From the NCBI GenBank assembly GCA_018262285.1, contig JAGTRX010000012.1, positions 1-35,563 on the forward strand: DNA of 35,563 nt, written 5' to 3'. The notes under the pieces are model-generated. The model saw only the letters and a list, made by a program, of their open reading frames with translations, ran no database searches and had not been told where the DNA came from. This DNA is from Pseudomonadota bacterium. GTDB taxonomy: Bacteria > Pseudomonadota > Gammaproteobacteria > Burkholderiales > Rhodocyclaceae. The translations under genes and the position numbers were made by a program. Positions within the stretch are counted from its first letter, which is position 1, and each line of letters begins with the position of its first letter. Positions 26,171 through 33,914 of the stretch are shown here, piece by piece.

Positions 26171-26593
26171 TCAGACAAGACTTTCTTTGAACCCCTGCGG
26201 CACGGGCGCGATCTTGCGCGTTGAATAGTCCAGAAAAACAATGCCAGTTTTGCCACGCGCCACTTCGCGCCCGCTGGCCTGGTCGCTCATGCGCCAGAGC
26301 AGGTCACAACCGAATTTGCCGAAATCGGCGGCCGTCATTTCGACCACCATGGTTTCACCATGGAAGGCTTCCGATTTGTATTGCAAGGCCGCGTCGGCAA
26401 CGACAATGCCAACACCTTCGACATCGAGTTCGCTATAGCCGAGCGACTTGAAAAAACGTACCCGCGCTTCCGAAACAACGCTCAGCAACAAAGCGTTGTC
26501 GAGGTGACCACCGTAATTGATGTGGCTCATGTAGAGCGGGATTTGCGTCGAAAAAACGAAAGTCTCGGGAAGTGCAATCTGGATACGCGCCAT
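26171..26593 (-). CDS. 4HBT-family thioesterase, trp-operon associated
   Basis: A 140-residue hot-dog-fold protein with the motif HINYGGHLDNALLLSVVSEA (about 24-43) and a C-terminal strand RGKTGIVFLDYSTRKIAPVP. The usual aspartate of the DxxGH pattern is replaced by Asn/Tyr context (INYGGH), the form seen in a distinct thioesterase subgroup with the GHLDN signature. A CoA or acyl-carrier thioester substrate is expected but cannot be specified. It starts 9 bases after the trpC stop with GAGGGG upstream, so it is the last gene of the trpG-trpD-trpC transcript. A connection to tryptophan synthesis is not obvious. Sequence similarity to the other thioesterase at 24864 is limited to the fold motif. 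Confidence 0.82.
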   Translation of the reverse strand: MARIQIALPETFVFSTQIPLYMSHINYGGHLDNALLLSVVSEARVRFFKSLGYSELDVEGVGIVVADAALQYKSEAFHGETMVVEMTAADFGKFGCDLLWRMSDQASGREVARGKTGIVFLDYSTRKIAPVPQGFKESLV

Positions 26594-26602
26594 TTCAACC
26601 CC

Positions 26603-27394
26603 TCAAAAACCGAACAATGTCGCCAGTGCCTTGCCCGGCTGCGCTGCGCGCATGAAGGCTTCGCCGACCAGAAAGGCGTGCACGCTCGCCGCCTGCATTT
26701 TGGCAACATCGTCCGCCGTCAGAATGCCACTTTCAGTCACCACCACGCGCCCGGCCGGGATGCGCGGCAACAAGCCAATGGTGGTTTCGAGACTGACTTC
26801 AAATGTACGCAGATTGCGGTTATTAATGCCGATGAGGGGTGTTTTCAGTCGCAACGCCTGTTCGAGTTCTTCACCGTCGTGGCTCTCGACCAGCGCCGTC
26901 ATGCCCAGCTCGGCAGCAATGCCTTCCATTTCCTGCATTTGTGCCAGCGACAAAGCGCTGACAATGAGCAAAATGGCATCCGCCCCCATCGCCCGCGCTT
27001 CATAGACCTGATAGGGGTCGACCAGAAAATCCTTGCGCAGCGCCGGTAGGTCACAAGCCGCCCTTGCCGCCTCCAGATATTCCGGTGCGCCCTGAAAATA
27101 CTGACGGTCGGTCAGTACCGACAGACACGCCGCGCCATGCGCCGCATAATCGGCAGCGATTTCGGTAGGCCGAAAATTGGCGCGGATGACGCCTTTCGAC
27201 GGGCTGGCTTTCTTGATTTCGGCAATCACTGCCGCCCGACCAGCGGCCACCCGCGAGCAAATCGCACCGGCAAAATCGCGTGCCGGTGGTTGCGCCCTGG
27301 CTTCGGCCATCACCTCAGACAAGGATTTGGCCGCTTTCGCCACCGTCACTTCCTCGGCCTTGGTGGCAAGGATTTTTTTGAGAATATCGCTCAT
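26603..27394 (-). CDS. trpC: Indole-3-glycerol phosphate synthase
   Basis: A 263-residue TIM-barrel enzyme that closes the indole ring from CdRP in tryptophan synthesis. The signature [19 protein letters not shown] is near residues 57-75. [39 protein letters not shown] and [13 protein letters not shown] follow in order, with VTESGI near the end. This is the monofunctional form, not fused to TrpF. The ATG at 27394 forms an ATGA overlap with the trpD stop and gives the typical start MSDILKKIL, so the 7-residue longer frame is not used. Confidence 0.96.
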   Translation of the reverse strand: MSDILKKILATKAEEVTVAKAAKSLSEVMAEARAQPPARDFAGAICSRVAAGRAAVIAEIKKASPSKGVIRANFRPTEIAADYAAHGAACLSVLTDRQYFQGAPEYLEAARAACDLPALRKDFLVDPYQVYEARAMGADAILLIVSALSLAQMQEMEGIAAELGMTALVESHDGEELEQALRLKTPLIGINNRNLRTFEVSLETTIGLLPRIPAGRVVVTESGILTADDVAKMQAASVHAFLVGEAFMRAAQPGKALATLFGF

Positions 27395-28419
27395 TTCGCC
27401 AAACGCTGCGTACAAGCCACAAACTGCTCGACCTTGGCGCGCGCCGCACCCGATTCAATGGCTTCACGCGCCTTGACGATACCAGCTTCGATGCTGTCGG
27501 CCAGATTGGCGGTATAGAGCGCCGCGCCGGCATTCAGGCAGACAATTTCGCGCGCCGCGCCAGGTTGGTTTTCCAGCGCACCCAGCAACATCGCCTTCGA
27601 TTCCTCGACATTGCTCACCTTGATATTGCGTTGCGACAGCATCTGCAGGCCAAAATCCTCAGGGTGGATTTCGTATTCACGCACGGCACCGTCCTTCAAC
27701 TCGCCCACCATGGTGGCGGCACCCAGTGAGATTTCATCCAGGCCATCCTTGCCGTGCACCACCAACACATGCCCAGCGCCCAGTTCGCGCATGACGCGCA
27801 CCAGAATGCCGACCAGATCGGGGTGGAAGACGCCGAGCAGCGTATTCGGCGCGCCAGCCGGATTGGTCAAAGGCCCCAGAATATTAAAAATGGTACGCAC
27901 GCCCATTTCGCGCCGAACTGGAGCGACATTCTTCATGGCGCTGTGGTGATTAGGTGCGAACATGAAGCCGAAACCTGTTTCCAGAACGCACTCGGCAACC
28001 TGTTCGGGCTTGAGCATGATATTGGCACCCAACGCCTCCAGCACGTCAGCAGCACCGGAACTGGAGGAAACGCTGCGATTGCCGTGCTTGGTCACTTTGG
28101 CGCCACAGGCCGCTGCTACAAAGGCCGAAGCGGTCGAGATATTGAAGCTGTGCGCCGCATCACCGCCGGTGCCGACGACATCGACAAAATTGGGATCAAA
28201 GGGCAATTTGACTGGCGTTGCCAGTTCGCGCATGACCTGCGCAGCCGCGGCAATTTCACCGATGGTCTCCTTCTTGACGCGCAAGCCGGTCAAAATCGCC
28301 GCCGTCATTACAGGTGAAACTTCGCCGGCCATGATCTGCCGCATCAGGTGCAACATCTCATCGTGAAAAATTTCGCGGTGCTCAATCGTGCGTTGTAGCG
28401 CTTCCTGCGGGGTAATCAT
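27391..28419 (-). CDS. trpD: Anthranilate phosphoribosyltransferase
   Basis: A 342-residue enzyme transferring phosphoribose from PRPP to anthranilate. Key motifs are [18 protein letters not shown] (the PRPP-binding GTGGD), [41 protein letters not shown] and [15 protein letters not shown], plus [12 protein letters not shown]. This is a standalone TrpD, not fused to TrpG. The ATG at 28419 overlaps the trpG stop (ATGA) and has AGGAGG upstream inside trpG, so the translation of the two genes is coupled. Confidence 0.96.
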   Translation of the reverse strand: MITPQEALQRTIEHREIFHDEMLHLMRQIMAGEVSPVMTAAILTGLRVKKETIGEIAAAAQVMRELATPVKLPFDPNFVDVVGTGGDAAHSFNISTASAFVAAACGAKVTKHGNRSVSSSSGAADVLEALGANIMLKPEQVAECVLETGFGFMFAPNHHSAMKNVAPVRREMGVRTIFNILGPLTNPAGAPNTLLGVFHPDLVGILVRVMRELGAGHVLVVHGKDGLDEISLGAATMVGELKDGAVREYEIHPEDFGLQMLSQRNIKVSNVEESKAMLLGALENQPGAAREIVCLNAGAALYTANLADSIEAGIVKAREAIESGAARAKVEQFVACTQRLAK

Positions 28420-29006
28420 GCTGCCTCCTGATGGTTTGGCTTTGCCGGTTGGAGAAAGTTTTTCAGCAATTCGTGGCCGCATTCGGTCAGGACCGATTCG
28501 GGGTGAAATTGCACGCCTTCTACCGCTAGGCTCTTGTGGCGTACCCCCATGATTTCGCCATCATCCGTCCAGGCCGTGATTTCCAAGCATTCCGGGCAGG
28601 TGGCACGCTCGATGGCGAGCGAATGATAGCGGGTGCAGGTGAGCGGATTCGGCAAGCCCTGAAAGACGCCGACATCCTTGTGATGTACCGGCGACACTTT
28701 GCCGTGCATCAATTTCTGGGCATGCACAATCTTGCCGCCAAAAGCCTCGCCAATGGCTTGATGGCCAAGACAAACGCCCAACAGCGGAATTTTACCGGCA
28801 AATTCGCGGATCGCCGCCAGCGAAATACCCGCTTGTATCGGCGTCGCCGGCCCCGGCGAAATCACCAGATAATCCGGTTTAAGGCGGGCAATTTCGGCCA
28901 GGGAAATAGCATCGTTGCGAAACACCCGCACATCCTGACCCAGTTCGCCAAAATATTGCACGATGTTGTAAGTAAAGCTATCGTAGTTATCGATCATGAG
29001 CAGCAT
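28416..29006 (-). CDS. trpG: Anthranilate synthase/ADC synthase glutamine amidotransferase subunit
   Basis: A class I glutamine amidotransferase of 196 residues that supplies ammonia to anthranilate synthase, and in many proteobacteria also to aminodeoxychorismate synthase (PabA). The N-terminus [19 protein letters not shown] is classic. The catalytic triad is C79 in [13 protein letters not shown] and H168/E170 in [11 protein letters not shown], with the oxyanion loop VISPGPATP near 48-56. An ATG at 29015 is also in frame, with AAGGA just upstream; choosing 29006 follows the family N-terminus. It is the first gene of trpG-trpD-trpC-thioesterase. The usual upstream trpE is absent here. Confidence 0.93.
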   Translation of the reverse strand: MLLMIDNYDSFTYNIVQYFGELGQDVRVFRNDAISLAEIARLKPDYLVISPGPATPIQAGISLAAIREFAGKIPLLGVCLGHQAIGEAFGGKIVHAQKLMHGKVSPVHHKDVGVFQGLPNPLTCTRYHSLAIERATCPECLEITAWTDDGEIMGVRHKSLAVEGVQFHPESVLTECGHELLKNFLQPAKPNHQEAA

Positions 29007-29015
29007 GGTTAGCAT

Positions 29016-29383
29016 ATTCCTTTGATTTATTTGACTTGGCAGTCAATCATGGCCGAACAATCTGCCAGATTGGGTTGCGGTTTGCCCGCAATTGAACATC
29101 AGTGCAAAACCAGGATATTGACGGGCAAAAGAAACGCTGGCGAAGTTAACGCCACCATCGAAACGGAAGAAGACTGCTATCGGAAATTTGCTGCATGGCG
29201 GGATTTTACCTCGCCGCCGACTTGATGCCTACCAAACAAGAAGCACCTTTTTCTTTTGCTTGGCAGTCTGCCAGCCTTTGCGTCACAATACCAAACACCC
29301 CTATCCGGGAGGTTCGATCCTGGTTTGTGCATCCCGGACTTGCGGTTACCTCTGCCATCCCTGCCAGCAAAAAGGAGAGCACC
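29016..29383. other. Non-coding stretch between trpG and the CigR/RcnB-like gene
   Basis: A 368-base divergent intergenic region that must contain promoters for both flanking operons. A perfect inverted repeat TTGACT-TGGC-AGTCAA (29031-29046) lies just before trpG. A second palindrome TGGCAG-T-CTGCCA is at 29261-29273; both include TTGGCAGTC. No leader peptide with tandem Trp codons was found on the trp side, and a 67-codon open frame (29022-29225, plus) has no coding features. Confidence 0.5.
29031..29046 (-). promoter_or_regulatory. Inverted repeat upstream of trpG
   Basis: The sequence TTGACT-TGGC-AGTCAA is a perfect 6+6 palindrome with a 4-base centre. It ends 16 to 25 bases before the possible trpG start codons. 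On the minus strand it also offers a TTGACT -35-like hexamer. It may be an operator for the trp operon; it does not match the enterobacterial TrpR site. Confidence 0.4.
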
Positions 29384-29878
29384 ATGACCACGCAGCGCAA
29401 ACTAACCGTCCTATCTTCTACCCTCCTTGCCCTGTTGATTGCCGGATCTGCCTTGGCTGCGCCGCCCCCTTGGGCAGGCGGTGGCAATAAAGGCAATAAA
29501 CATGGCAAAAAGGAGAAACATGGTGCTATCCATGCTGTAGCGCCGGCACCTGCTGCCGTCGCCCCGGTTTCCTTCCGCTTCTCCGATGCCAACCGGCAAG
29601 CCATTCAGGGTTATTACAGCAAACATGCCGGCAAGCGTTGTCCGCCCGGCCTTGCCAAAAAGAACAACGGCTGCATGCCGCCGGGACAAGCCAAGAAATG
29701 GGCTGTCGGCCAGCCACTGCCAAGCGATGTCCGCTTCTACCCGGTTCCGCGTGAACTCGTCATTCAATTACCACCACCACCCATCAACCACCGCTATGTT
29801 CGCGTCGCCGCCGATATCCTGCTCATTGCCACCGGCACCCGGATGATTGTTGATGCGGTTGAGGACATCATGCGCTGA
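29384..29878 (+). CDS. CigR/RcnB-like periplasmic protein
   Basis: A 164-residue exported protein. A signal peptide (TVLSSTLLALLIAGSALA, cleavage about A25/A26) is followed by a Gly/Lys/His-rich segment (GGGNKGNKHGKKEKHG), an Ala/Pro linker and a conserved C-terminal region. The pair of motifs CPPGLAKKNNGC and MPPGQAKKW comes before VGQPLPSDVRFYPVP, then a strand ending in DILLIATGTRMIVDAVEDI. This layout matches the RcnB domain group that includes proteins annotated as CigR-family. RcnB affects periplasmic nickel/cobalt, and CigR is an antivirulence membrane protein in Salmonella; neither role can be transferred with confidence. The ATG at 29384 has AAGGAG upstream; the longer frame from 29195 lacks this. 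It starts a three-gene cluster. Confidence 0.8.
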   Translation: MTTQRKLTVLSSTLLALLIAGSALAAPPPWAGGGNKGNKHGKKEKHGAIHAVAPAPAAVAPVSFRFSDANRQAIQGYYSKHAGKRCPPGLAKKNNGCMPPGQAKKWAVGQPLPSDVRFYPVPRELVIQLPPPPINHRYVRVAADILLIATGTRMIVDAVEDIMR

Positions 29879-29888
29879 CAGGCCACAA

Positions 29889-30626
29889 ATGTCGCTGACC
29901 ATGAACGCAAAGAGATTCACCCAACTGTTGGTCGGCCTTGGTGTGGTTTTCCCGCTTCTCGCCTCAGCCCAGTCTTTCGAACCCGGCGTCTATGTTACCG
30001 AAGGGGGCTGGGGCACGCTCACCATCAAGCCTGCCAGGAGAGATGCCCAGCCTTTCGACATCAGCACCATTGGCAGCAACGCCCACACCTGCACGCTCGA
30101 GGGGGATATCCGCAACGGCAAGGCCAGAATCAGTTCCGGCATGCAGGATCAAGCCTGCATTGTTTCCTTTGTCCAAAAAGGGGAAGCGATCAACGTCGAC
30201 AGCCAGACCATGGAAGCCTGCCGCATTTTTTGCGGCGCCCGTGCTGGTTTTGCCAACCTCTATTTCAAGCCTTCCGCCACCTGTACGCCATTGGCCCAAA
30301 CGCAGACCCGCAAGAAATTCAAATCCCTTTACGACAAAAAGGCATATGCCGAAGCCCGCGCCACGCTCGCACCACTACTGAGCGAATGCGGAAAGTTGCT
30401 GCACTGGCTGGAAAAAGCCTGGATTCGCAATGATCTGGCCATCACCCTGCACAAACTCGGCGATTTGAGCGCTTGTCGGGCAGTGCTGCAACCGCTGGCC
30501 ACCGACGCCGCCCTGACCGATGACGAGTTGCGAAGCAATTATCCGCCCACCGATGCCGAGATCTATCTACCGGCAATCAAGGCCACCCGCACCAATCTCC
30601 GGCTGTGCAAGGCAGCCGGAAAGTAG
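29889..30626 (+). CDS. Unknown Cys-rich secreted protein
   Basis: A 245-residue protein that I do not recognise. It has a signal peptide (RFTQLLVGLGVVFPLLASAQ, cleavage about A27/Q28). A beta-rich region (about 30-135, GVYVTEGGWGTLTIKPARRD and CTLEGDIRNGKARISS) follows. The second half is helical, with TPR-like spacing (KFKSLYDKKAYAEARATLAP and WIRNDLAITLHKLGDLSACR). Eight cysteines are spread through the mature part, which suits disulfides in the periplasm. The start at 29889 is 10 bases after the CigR/RcnB-like gene and has AGG upstream; an ATG at 29901 would also keep the signal peptide. It is probably cotranscribed with both neighbours. Confidence 0.7.
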   Translation: MSLTMNAKRFTQLLVGLGVVFPLLASAQSFEPGVYVTEGGWGTLTIKPARRDAQPFDISTIGSNAHTCTLEGDIRNGKARISSGMQDQACIVSFVQKGEAINVDSQTMEACRIFCGARAGFANLYFKPSATCTPLAQTQTRKKFKSLYDKKAYAEARATLAPLLSECGKLLHWLEKAWIRNDLAITLHKLGDLSACRAVLQPLATDAALTDDELRSNYPPTDAEIYLPAIKATRTNLRLCKAAGK

Positions 30627-30628
30627 AC

Positions 30629-31114
30629 ATGATCCGTCCAGCCACACCCGCCGATGCCAATGCTATCGCTCGCATCTACAACCATTACATCCTCAAATCC
30701 ACCATTACTTTTGAGGAAGTAGCGGTTACCACGGAAGAGATGGCCGAACGCATCGACAATCTCAAGGCTGCCGGCATGCCCTGGCTGGTGGCAGAGAATT
30801 CTGGTCAGGTCGTCGGTTACGCCTACGCCAGCCAATGGAAAGCGCGATCGGCCTATCGCTACACTACCGAAATTACCGTCTATCTGGACTTGCCCCATAC
30901 CGGTGAAGGTTACGGAACCGAACTTTACGAATCCCTGCTCGCCCAGCTCAGAGGAAAAGGTGCCCATGTCGTTCTGGCCTGCATCGCTCTGCCGAACCAG
31001 GCCAGCATTGCCCTGCATGAGAAATTCGGACTTCGCAAGGTAGCGCACTTCAATGAGGTGGGATCCAAATTCGGGCAGTGGCTGGATGTGGGGTACTGGC
31101 AGGTTTTACTCTGA
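30629..31114 (+). CDS. GNAT N-acetyltransferase, phosphinothricin-acetyltransferase-like
   Basis: A 161-residue GNAT enzyme of the PAT/MnaT (YncA) type, which acetylates the amino group of small molecules such as methionine sulfone or phosphinothricin using acetyl-CoA. The N-terminus MIRPATPADANAIARIYNHY, the segment TFEEVAVTTEEMAERI, the acetyl-CoA binding region TGEGYGTELYESLLAQL (a Q/RxxGxG/A-like loop) and the C-terminal FGLRKVAHFNEVGSKFGQWL with DVGYWQ all fit the group. It begins 2 bases after the preceding stop with GGAAAG upstream. The natural substrate is unknown. Confidence 0.88.
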   Translation: MIRPATPADANAIARIYNHYILKSTITFEEVAVTTEEMAERIDNLKAAGMPWLVAENSGQVVGYAYASQWKARSAYRYTTEITVYLDLPHTGEGYGTELYESLLAQLRGKGAHVVLACIALPNQASIALHEKFGLRKVAHFNEVGSKFGQWLDVGYWQVLL

Positions 31115-31142
31115 GGAAGGCGCCACGCTTAACAGAACGCTT

Positions 31143-32285
31143 CTATTCCTTTTTTAGTGCCAAGGCGCGCAAACGGCGGCGTTCGTTATTTCTTTCAATA
31201 ATTTGCTGCGGCGTCAGAAAAACCTGGCGCTCAGGAACCTGTTTGTCGGTGGCTGATTTTGCCGACTTGGCACCGGGCATGACAGAGGCGCTCGATTTCG
31301 GCCCCCTCGGCATTCTCGAATGTCCCGCTGCCCGACCGGGTGGCATCAGGGAAGCATTGGACTTCGGCCCCTTCGACGCACCGGTTTTACCTGGTTTTTT
31401 GGTCTTGCCCGCGGTGGACAACATTGGTGGCGACGATCCGTCCGCTGGGTCCGGGTCTTCATAGCCAAATCGCATCAGTTTGGCCGTCGATATGCCGTGA
31501 TTGCTGGCCGATAGCGCAATCATGGCATCGAATTCCTCTTCGAGCTGCCGGAGTTTCTCTTCAGAAATGGTCTGACTCGTCTGTGCCAACCGCTTTTCCT
31601 TTTCGTATCGTCTCTGCTCGGCCTGGGCGCGTTCGTCTGCCTCGCTCGAAACCCGCTTCAGTTGTTCCTGTAGCGCCTCCTGCTTCTTCGTCTCCATGCG
31701 ATGCAGGGCATAGCGCCGCATGTGGCGTTTATACAGCGCTTCAACCTTGTCATGCAGCCGCTGGCTGCGAAAACCTTCCCTGACCCTGTCTGGCACGCTC
31801 GTCTCACGCAACAGCCCCAGGATGCGGCGCATTCGGCGAATGATCTTGTCTCTTCGCTCTTCGTCAATTTCATACTCAAACGTTTCGAGGATATAGAGCA
31901 GGACATTGGCCGACTGCTTGAGGGCGTTTTCCGTACTATCTTCGGGATACTCTTCCTGCTTTTCCTGCAAGCGCTTGATATAAAATTGATACTGCGCATG
32001 CTCAGGGTCAATGCCAACCTCGGCATTACCCGATTCTCTGCGAGGATTCGCTTGTTGCGCCGATTGAGGCTCGCTTTTTCCCGGCGAGGTCAGGCGGTCG
32101 ATTGCCTCTTCGGAAAAAGGCTGATGAAAAACCAGATCAGGAACCTCGACCCGCGGGCCAGGCATATCCGGCGCTACGATTTGCGAAAGCCGGCGATCAA
32201 AATCTTCGCTGGTATTGAAGGCCTCAAGAATCAGGTCTCCGGCTACGTCTGGCGATGGCGGTTTGCCGCTCTTTTCAACCGTCAT
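31143..32285 (-). CDS. Unknown charged coiled-coil protein
   Basis: A 380-residue soluble protein that I do not recognise. The first 95 residues are polar. Residues about 95-200 are helical and charged (YQFYIKRLQEKQEEYPEDS, RRDKIIRRMRRILGLL). Residues about 200-265 form a strong coiled coil (Glu/Lys/Arg/Gln-rich). A Lys/Pro/Ser/Gly-rich tail contains two near-copies of GPKSxASxMP at 306-315 and 328-337, and the end is basic (NNERRRLRALALKKE). No catalytic motif, signal peptide or membrane segment is visible. AGAGGG lies about 8 bases before the ATG. It is monocistronic and convergent with the acetyltransferase. Similar polar-tailed proteins often act as scaffolds, but no function is assigned. 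Confidence 0.7.
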   Translation of the reverse strand: MTVEKSGKPPSPDVAGDLILEAFNTSEDFDRRLSQIVAPDMPGPRVEVPDLVFHQPFSEEAIDRLTSPGKSEPQSAQQANPRRESGNAEVGIDPEHAQYQFYIKRLQEKQEEYPEDSTENALKQSANVLLYILETFEYEIDEERRDKIIRRMRRILGLLRETSVPDRVREGFRSQRLHDKVEALYKRHMRRYALHRMETKKQEALQEQLKRVSSEADERAQAEQRRYEKEKRLAQTSQTISEEKLRQLEEEFDAMIALSASNHGISTAKLMRFGYEDPDPADGSSPPMLSTAGKTKKPGKTGASKGPKSNASLMPPGRAAGHSRMPRGPKSSASVMPGAKSAKSATDKQVPERQVFLTPQQIIERNNERRRLRALALKKE

Positions 32286-32473
32286 GACAACACCCTCTCG
32301 ACATTTGGATCACTGTAAGCAGCATTACTGTGGTCGATATTTCCACCTAATGACACATCCCTGTTTGAGCCTTCTCATATCCCTTCAAAAAGGTCTCGTT
32401 GCTTCATCGTAGCACCAAAATGCGGATCGACACCATCCCCGATATGGGTAGTCCAACGCTTGCTCATCGGCAA

Positions 32474-32509
32474 GAAAAAACGGCACCGACCTTGTGGGTT
32501 CGATGCCGT
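32474..32509 (-). terminator. Intrinsic terminator of the rnf operon
   Basis: ACGGCA (32480-32485) pairs with TGCCGT (32504-32509), and the stem continues inward with one mismatch and a bulge. On the minus strand the stem is followed by six T. It lies 27 bases after the stop of the small Cys-rich gene, so that gene is inside the rnf transcript. Confidence 0.75.
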
Positions 32510-32536
32510 CGGAACGGAGCAGGGTTGTAAGCATGC

Positions 32537-32716
32537 TTAATGCCCGCAACTCTCCTCGTCACAGCTGCCGCAATGGCAGGTGCATTTGCCATCGAGTTTG
32601 CGAAAGGGGCCAAGATGTGGGTTCATCGCCTGAAAATGTTTGTACAGCCGCTCAACCGCGATGCCCGCCACCATGATGGTGAAAATGGCCACAACGGTGT
32701 AAAAATAGGTTGCCAT
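32537..32716 (-). CDS. Small membrane-anchored Cys-rich protein of the rnf operon
   Basis: A 59-residue protein starting MATYFYTVVAIFTIMVAGIA. One N-terminal membrane helix (about 4-21) is followed by a short amphipathic part (VERLYKHFQAMNPHLGPFRK). The C-terminal metal-type cluster is CTCHCGSCDEESCGH (5 Cys and 2 His in 15 residues). The start overlaps the rnfA stop by one base (TAATG), and a terminator follows shortly after the stop, both strong signs of a real gene. No family is recognised. A role in carrying or inserting an iron-sulfur centre or another metal for the Rnf complex is a guess from composition and position. It occupies the place where rnfB (membrane helix plus Fe-S domains) stands in rnfCDGEAB operons but is far too short to be RnfB. 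Confidence 0.75.
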   Translation of the reverse strand: MATYFYTVVAIFTIMVAGIAVERLYKHFQAMNPHLGPFRKLDGKCTCHCGSCDEESCGH

Positions 32717-33297
32717 TAGCCGCCCACTCCAGCAAAACCCATGAAGCAAAGCGAAAGAATGCCGCCCAGCATCAGGGACAACGCCGTACCTTGCACCAAA
32801 GTCGGCACATTGGAGAGTTGTAGGCGCTCACGCACACTAGCCATCAGTACCAGCGCCAGCGTGAATCCAATACCACCGCCGAGAGCGTAAGACAGGGCTT
32901 GCACAAAACTGAAATTGTTGGATGTCTGGTTGACCGCCACATAGAGCACCGCGCAGTTGGTGGTAATCAGGGGCAGGTAAATACCCAGAGCACGAAAGAG
33001 GGTAGGGCTGTATTTCTTGAGCACCATTTCGACCAGTTGCACGGCAGAAGCGATGATGACGATGTAGGAAATGAGACGCAGAAATTCCAGATTGAGCATC
33101 ACCAGCAGAATATTCAGGCCATAGGCGCAAATCGAGGCGACGAGAATCACGAAAGTTGTCGCAATACCCATCGGCAAGGCAGAATCCAAGCGACCCGAAA
33201 CGCCGAGGAACGGACACAGGCCGAGAAAGGTCGCCAACACAAAGTTGTTGGCCAGAATTACGCCGATAAAGAGTTGAAAGGCGGAGACATCATTCAT
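32716..33297 (-). CDS. rnfA: Electron transport complex subunit RnfA
   Basis: A 193-residue integral membrane subunit of the Rnf complex, which couples electron flow between ferredoxin and NAD to ion movement and drives nitrogenase or SoxR reduction in various bacteria. Six membrane helices are visible. The family cysteines lie in FLGLCPFLGVSG (near residue 28) and TTNCAVLYVAV (near 113); in structures such cysteines ligate a membrane [2Fe-2S] centre shared with RnfE. The start overlaps the rnfE stop by four bases, and GGAG precedes the ATG by 8 bases. NqrE is the Na+-NQR paralogue; Rnf is chosen because of the linked D and G subunits. Confidence 0.95.
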   Translation of the reverse strand: MNDVSAFQLFIGVILANNFVLATFLGLCPFLGVSGRLDSALPMGIATTFVILVASICAYGLNILLVMLNLEFLRLISYIVIIASAVQLVEMVLKKYSPTLFRALGIYLPLITTNCAVLYVAVNQTSNNFSFVQALSYALGGGIGFTLALVLMASVRERLQLSNVPTLVQGTALSLMLGGILSLCFMGFAGVGG

Positions 33298-33914
33298 TGC
33301 GTGGACTCCTTCTTTTGTTTTCTACGCTCCCAGGCCGCGAATATCAACAGCCAGCATCCAAGTACAAAGAATCCACCTGGCGGCAAGACCATGACCACCC
33401 AGGGCTGGAAATTTGCACCAAAGAGCGAAACACCAAAAAGCTTGCCGGCACCAAGAACCTCCCGCACCACACCCAGGCTCAAAAGACCGATGATGAAGCC
33501 GATGCCAACCCCCGTGGCGTTCAGCATGGCATTCAAGGGCGTATTCTTGGAGGCATGCGCCTCTGCCCGACCAAGAATGATGCAATTGACCACAATCAAG
33601 GAAATGAAAGCACCCAGAGCATCATAGAGCTTCAAGCTGATGGCCTGGATGGCGTAGTCGACCACGGTTACAAAGGTGGCAATAATGACAACATAGGTCG
33701 CAATGCGCACTTCCTTGGGGATGATATTGCGCATAACTGAAATCAACCAGCAGGAAAACACCAGCACGAACAAGGTAGCCGCGCCCATACTCAGGGCATT
33801 AATCGCCGAAGTTGTCACCGCCAGGGTCGGGCACATGCCCAGCACCATCACGAATGTCGGGTTCTGTTTCCAGATCCCCTCCATGAACTGTTCAAGTGTT
33901 GTCGAGGTACTCAT
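33294..33914 (-). CDS. rnfE: Electron transport complex subunit RnfE
   Basis: A 206-residue membrane subunit, homologous to RnfA and NqrD. It has six membrane helices and the paired cysteine segments VMVLGMCPTLAVTTSA (near residue 28) and IVVNCIILGRAEAHASKN (near 110), the latter diagnostic for RnfE. It overlaps rnfG by four bases upstream and rnfA by four bases downstream, so all are coupled. The tail (WERRKQKKESTQ) is cytoplasmic and basic. Confidence 0.95.
   Translation of the reverse strand: MSTSTTLEQFMEGIWKQNPTFVMVLGMCPTLAVTTSAINALSMGAATLFVLVFSCWLISVMRNIIPKEVRIATYVVIIATFVTVVDYAIQAISLKLYDALGAFISLIVVNCIILGRAEAHASKNTPLNAMLNATGVGIGFIIGLLSLGVVREVLGAGKLFGVSLFGANFQPWVVMVLPPGGFFVLGCWLLIFAAWERRKQKKESTQ

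Noticed and set aside
29022-29225. 67-codon frame in the trpG/CigR-like gap as a possible small gene
   Set aside because: No Shine-Dalgarno site, no domain or membrane segment, and it covers the likely promoter region of trpG.
32537-32716. Small gene after rnfA as a truncated rnfB
   Set aside because: It lacks the CxxCxxCxP and ferredoxin-type clusters of RnfB, its Cys pattern differs, and it has its own start, stop and following terminator; it appears to be a complete separate small gene.
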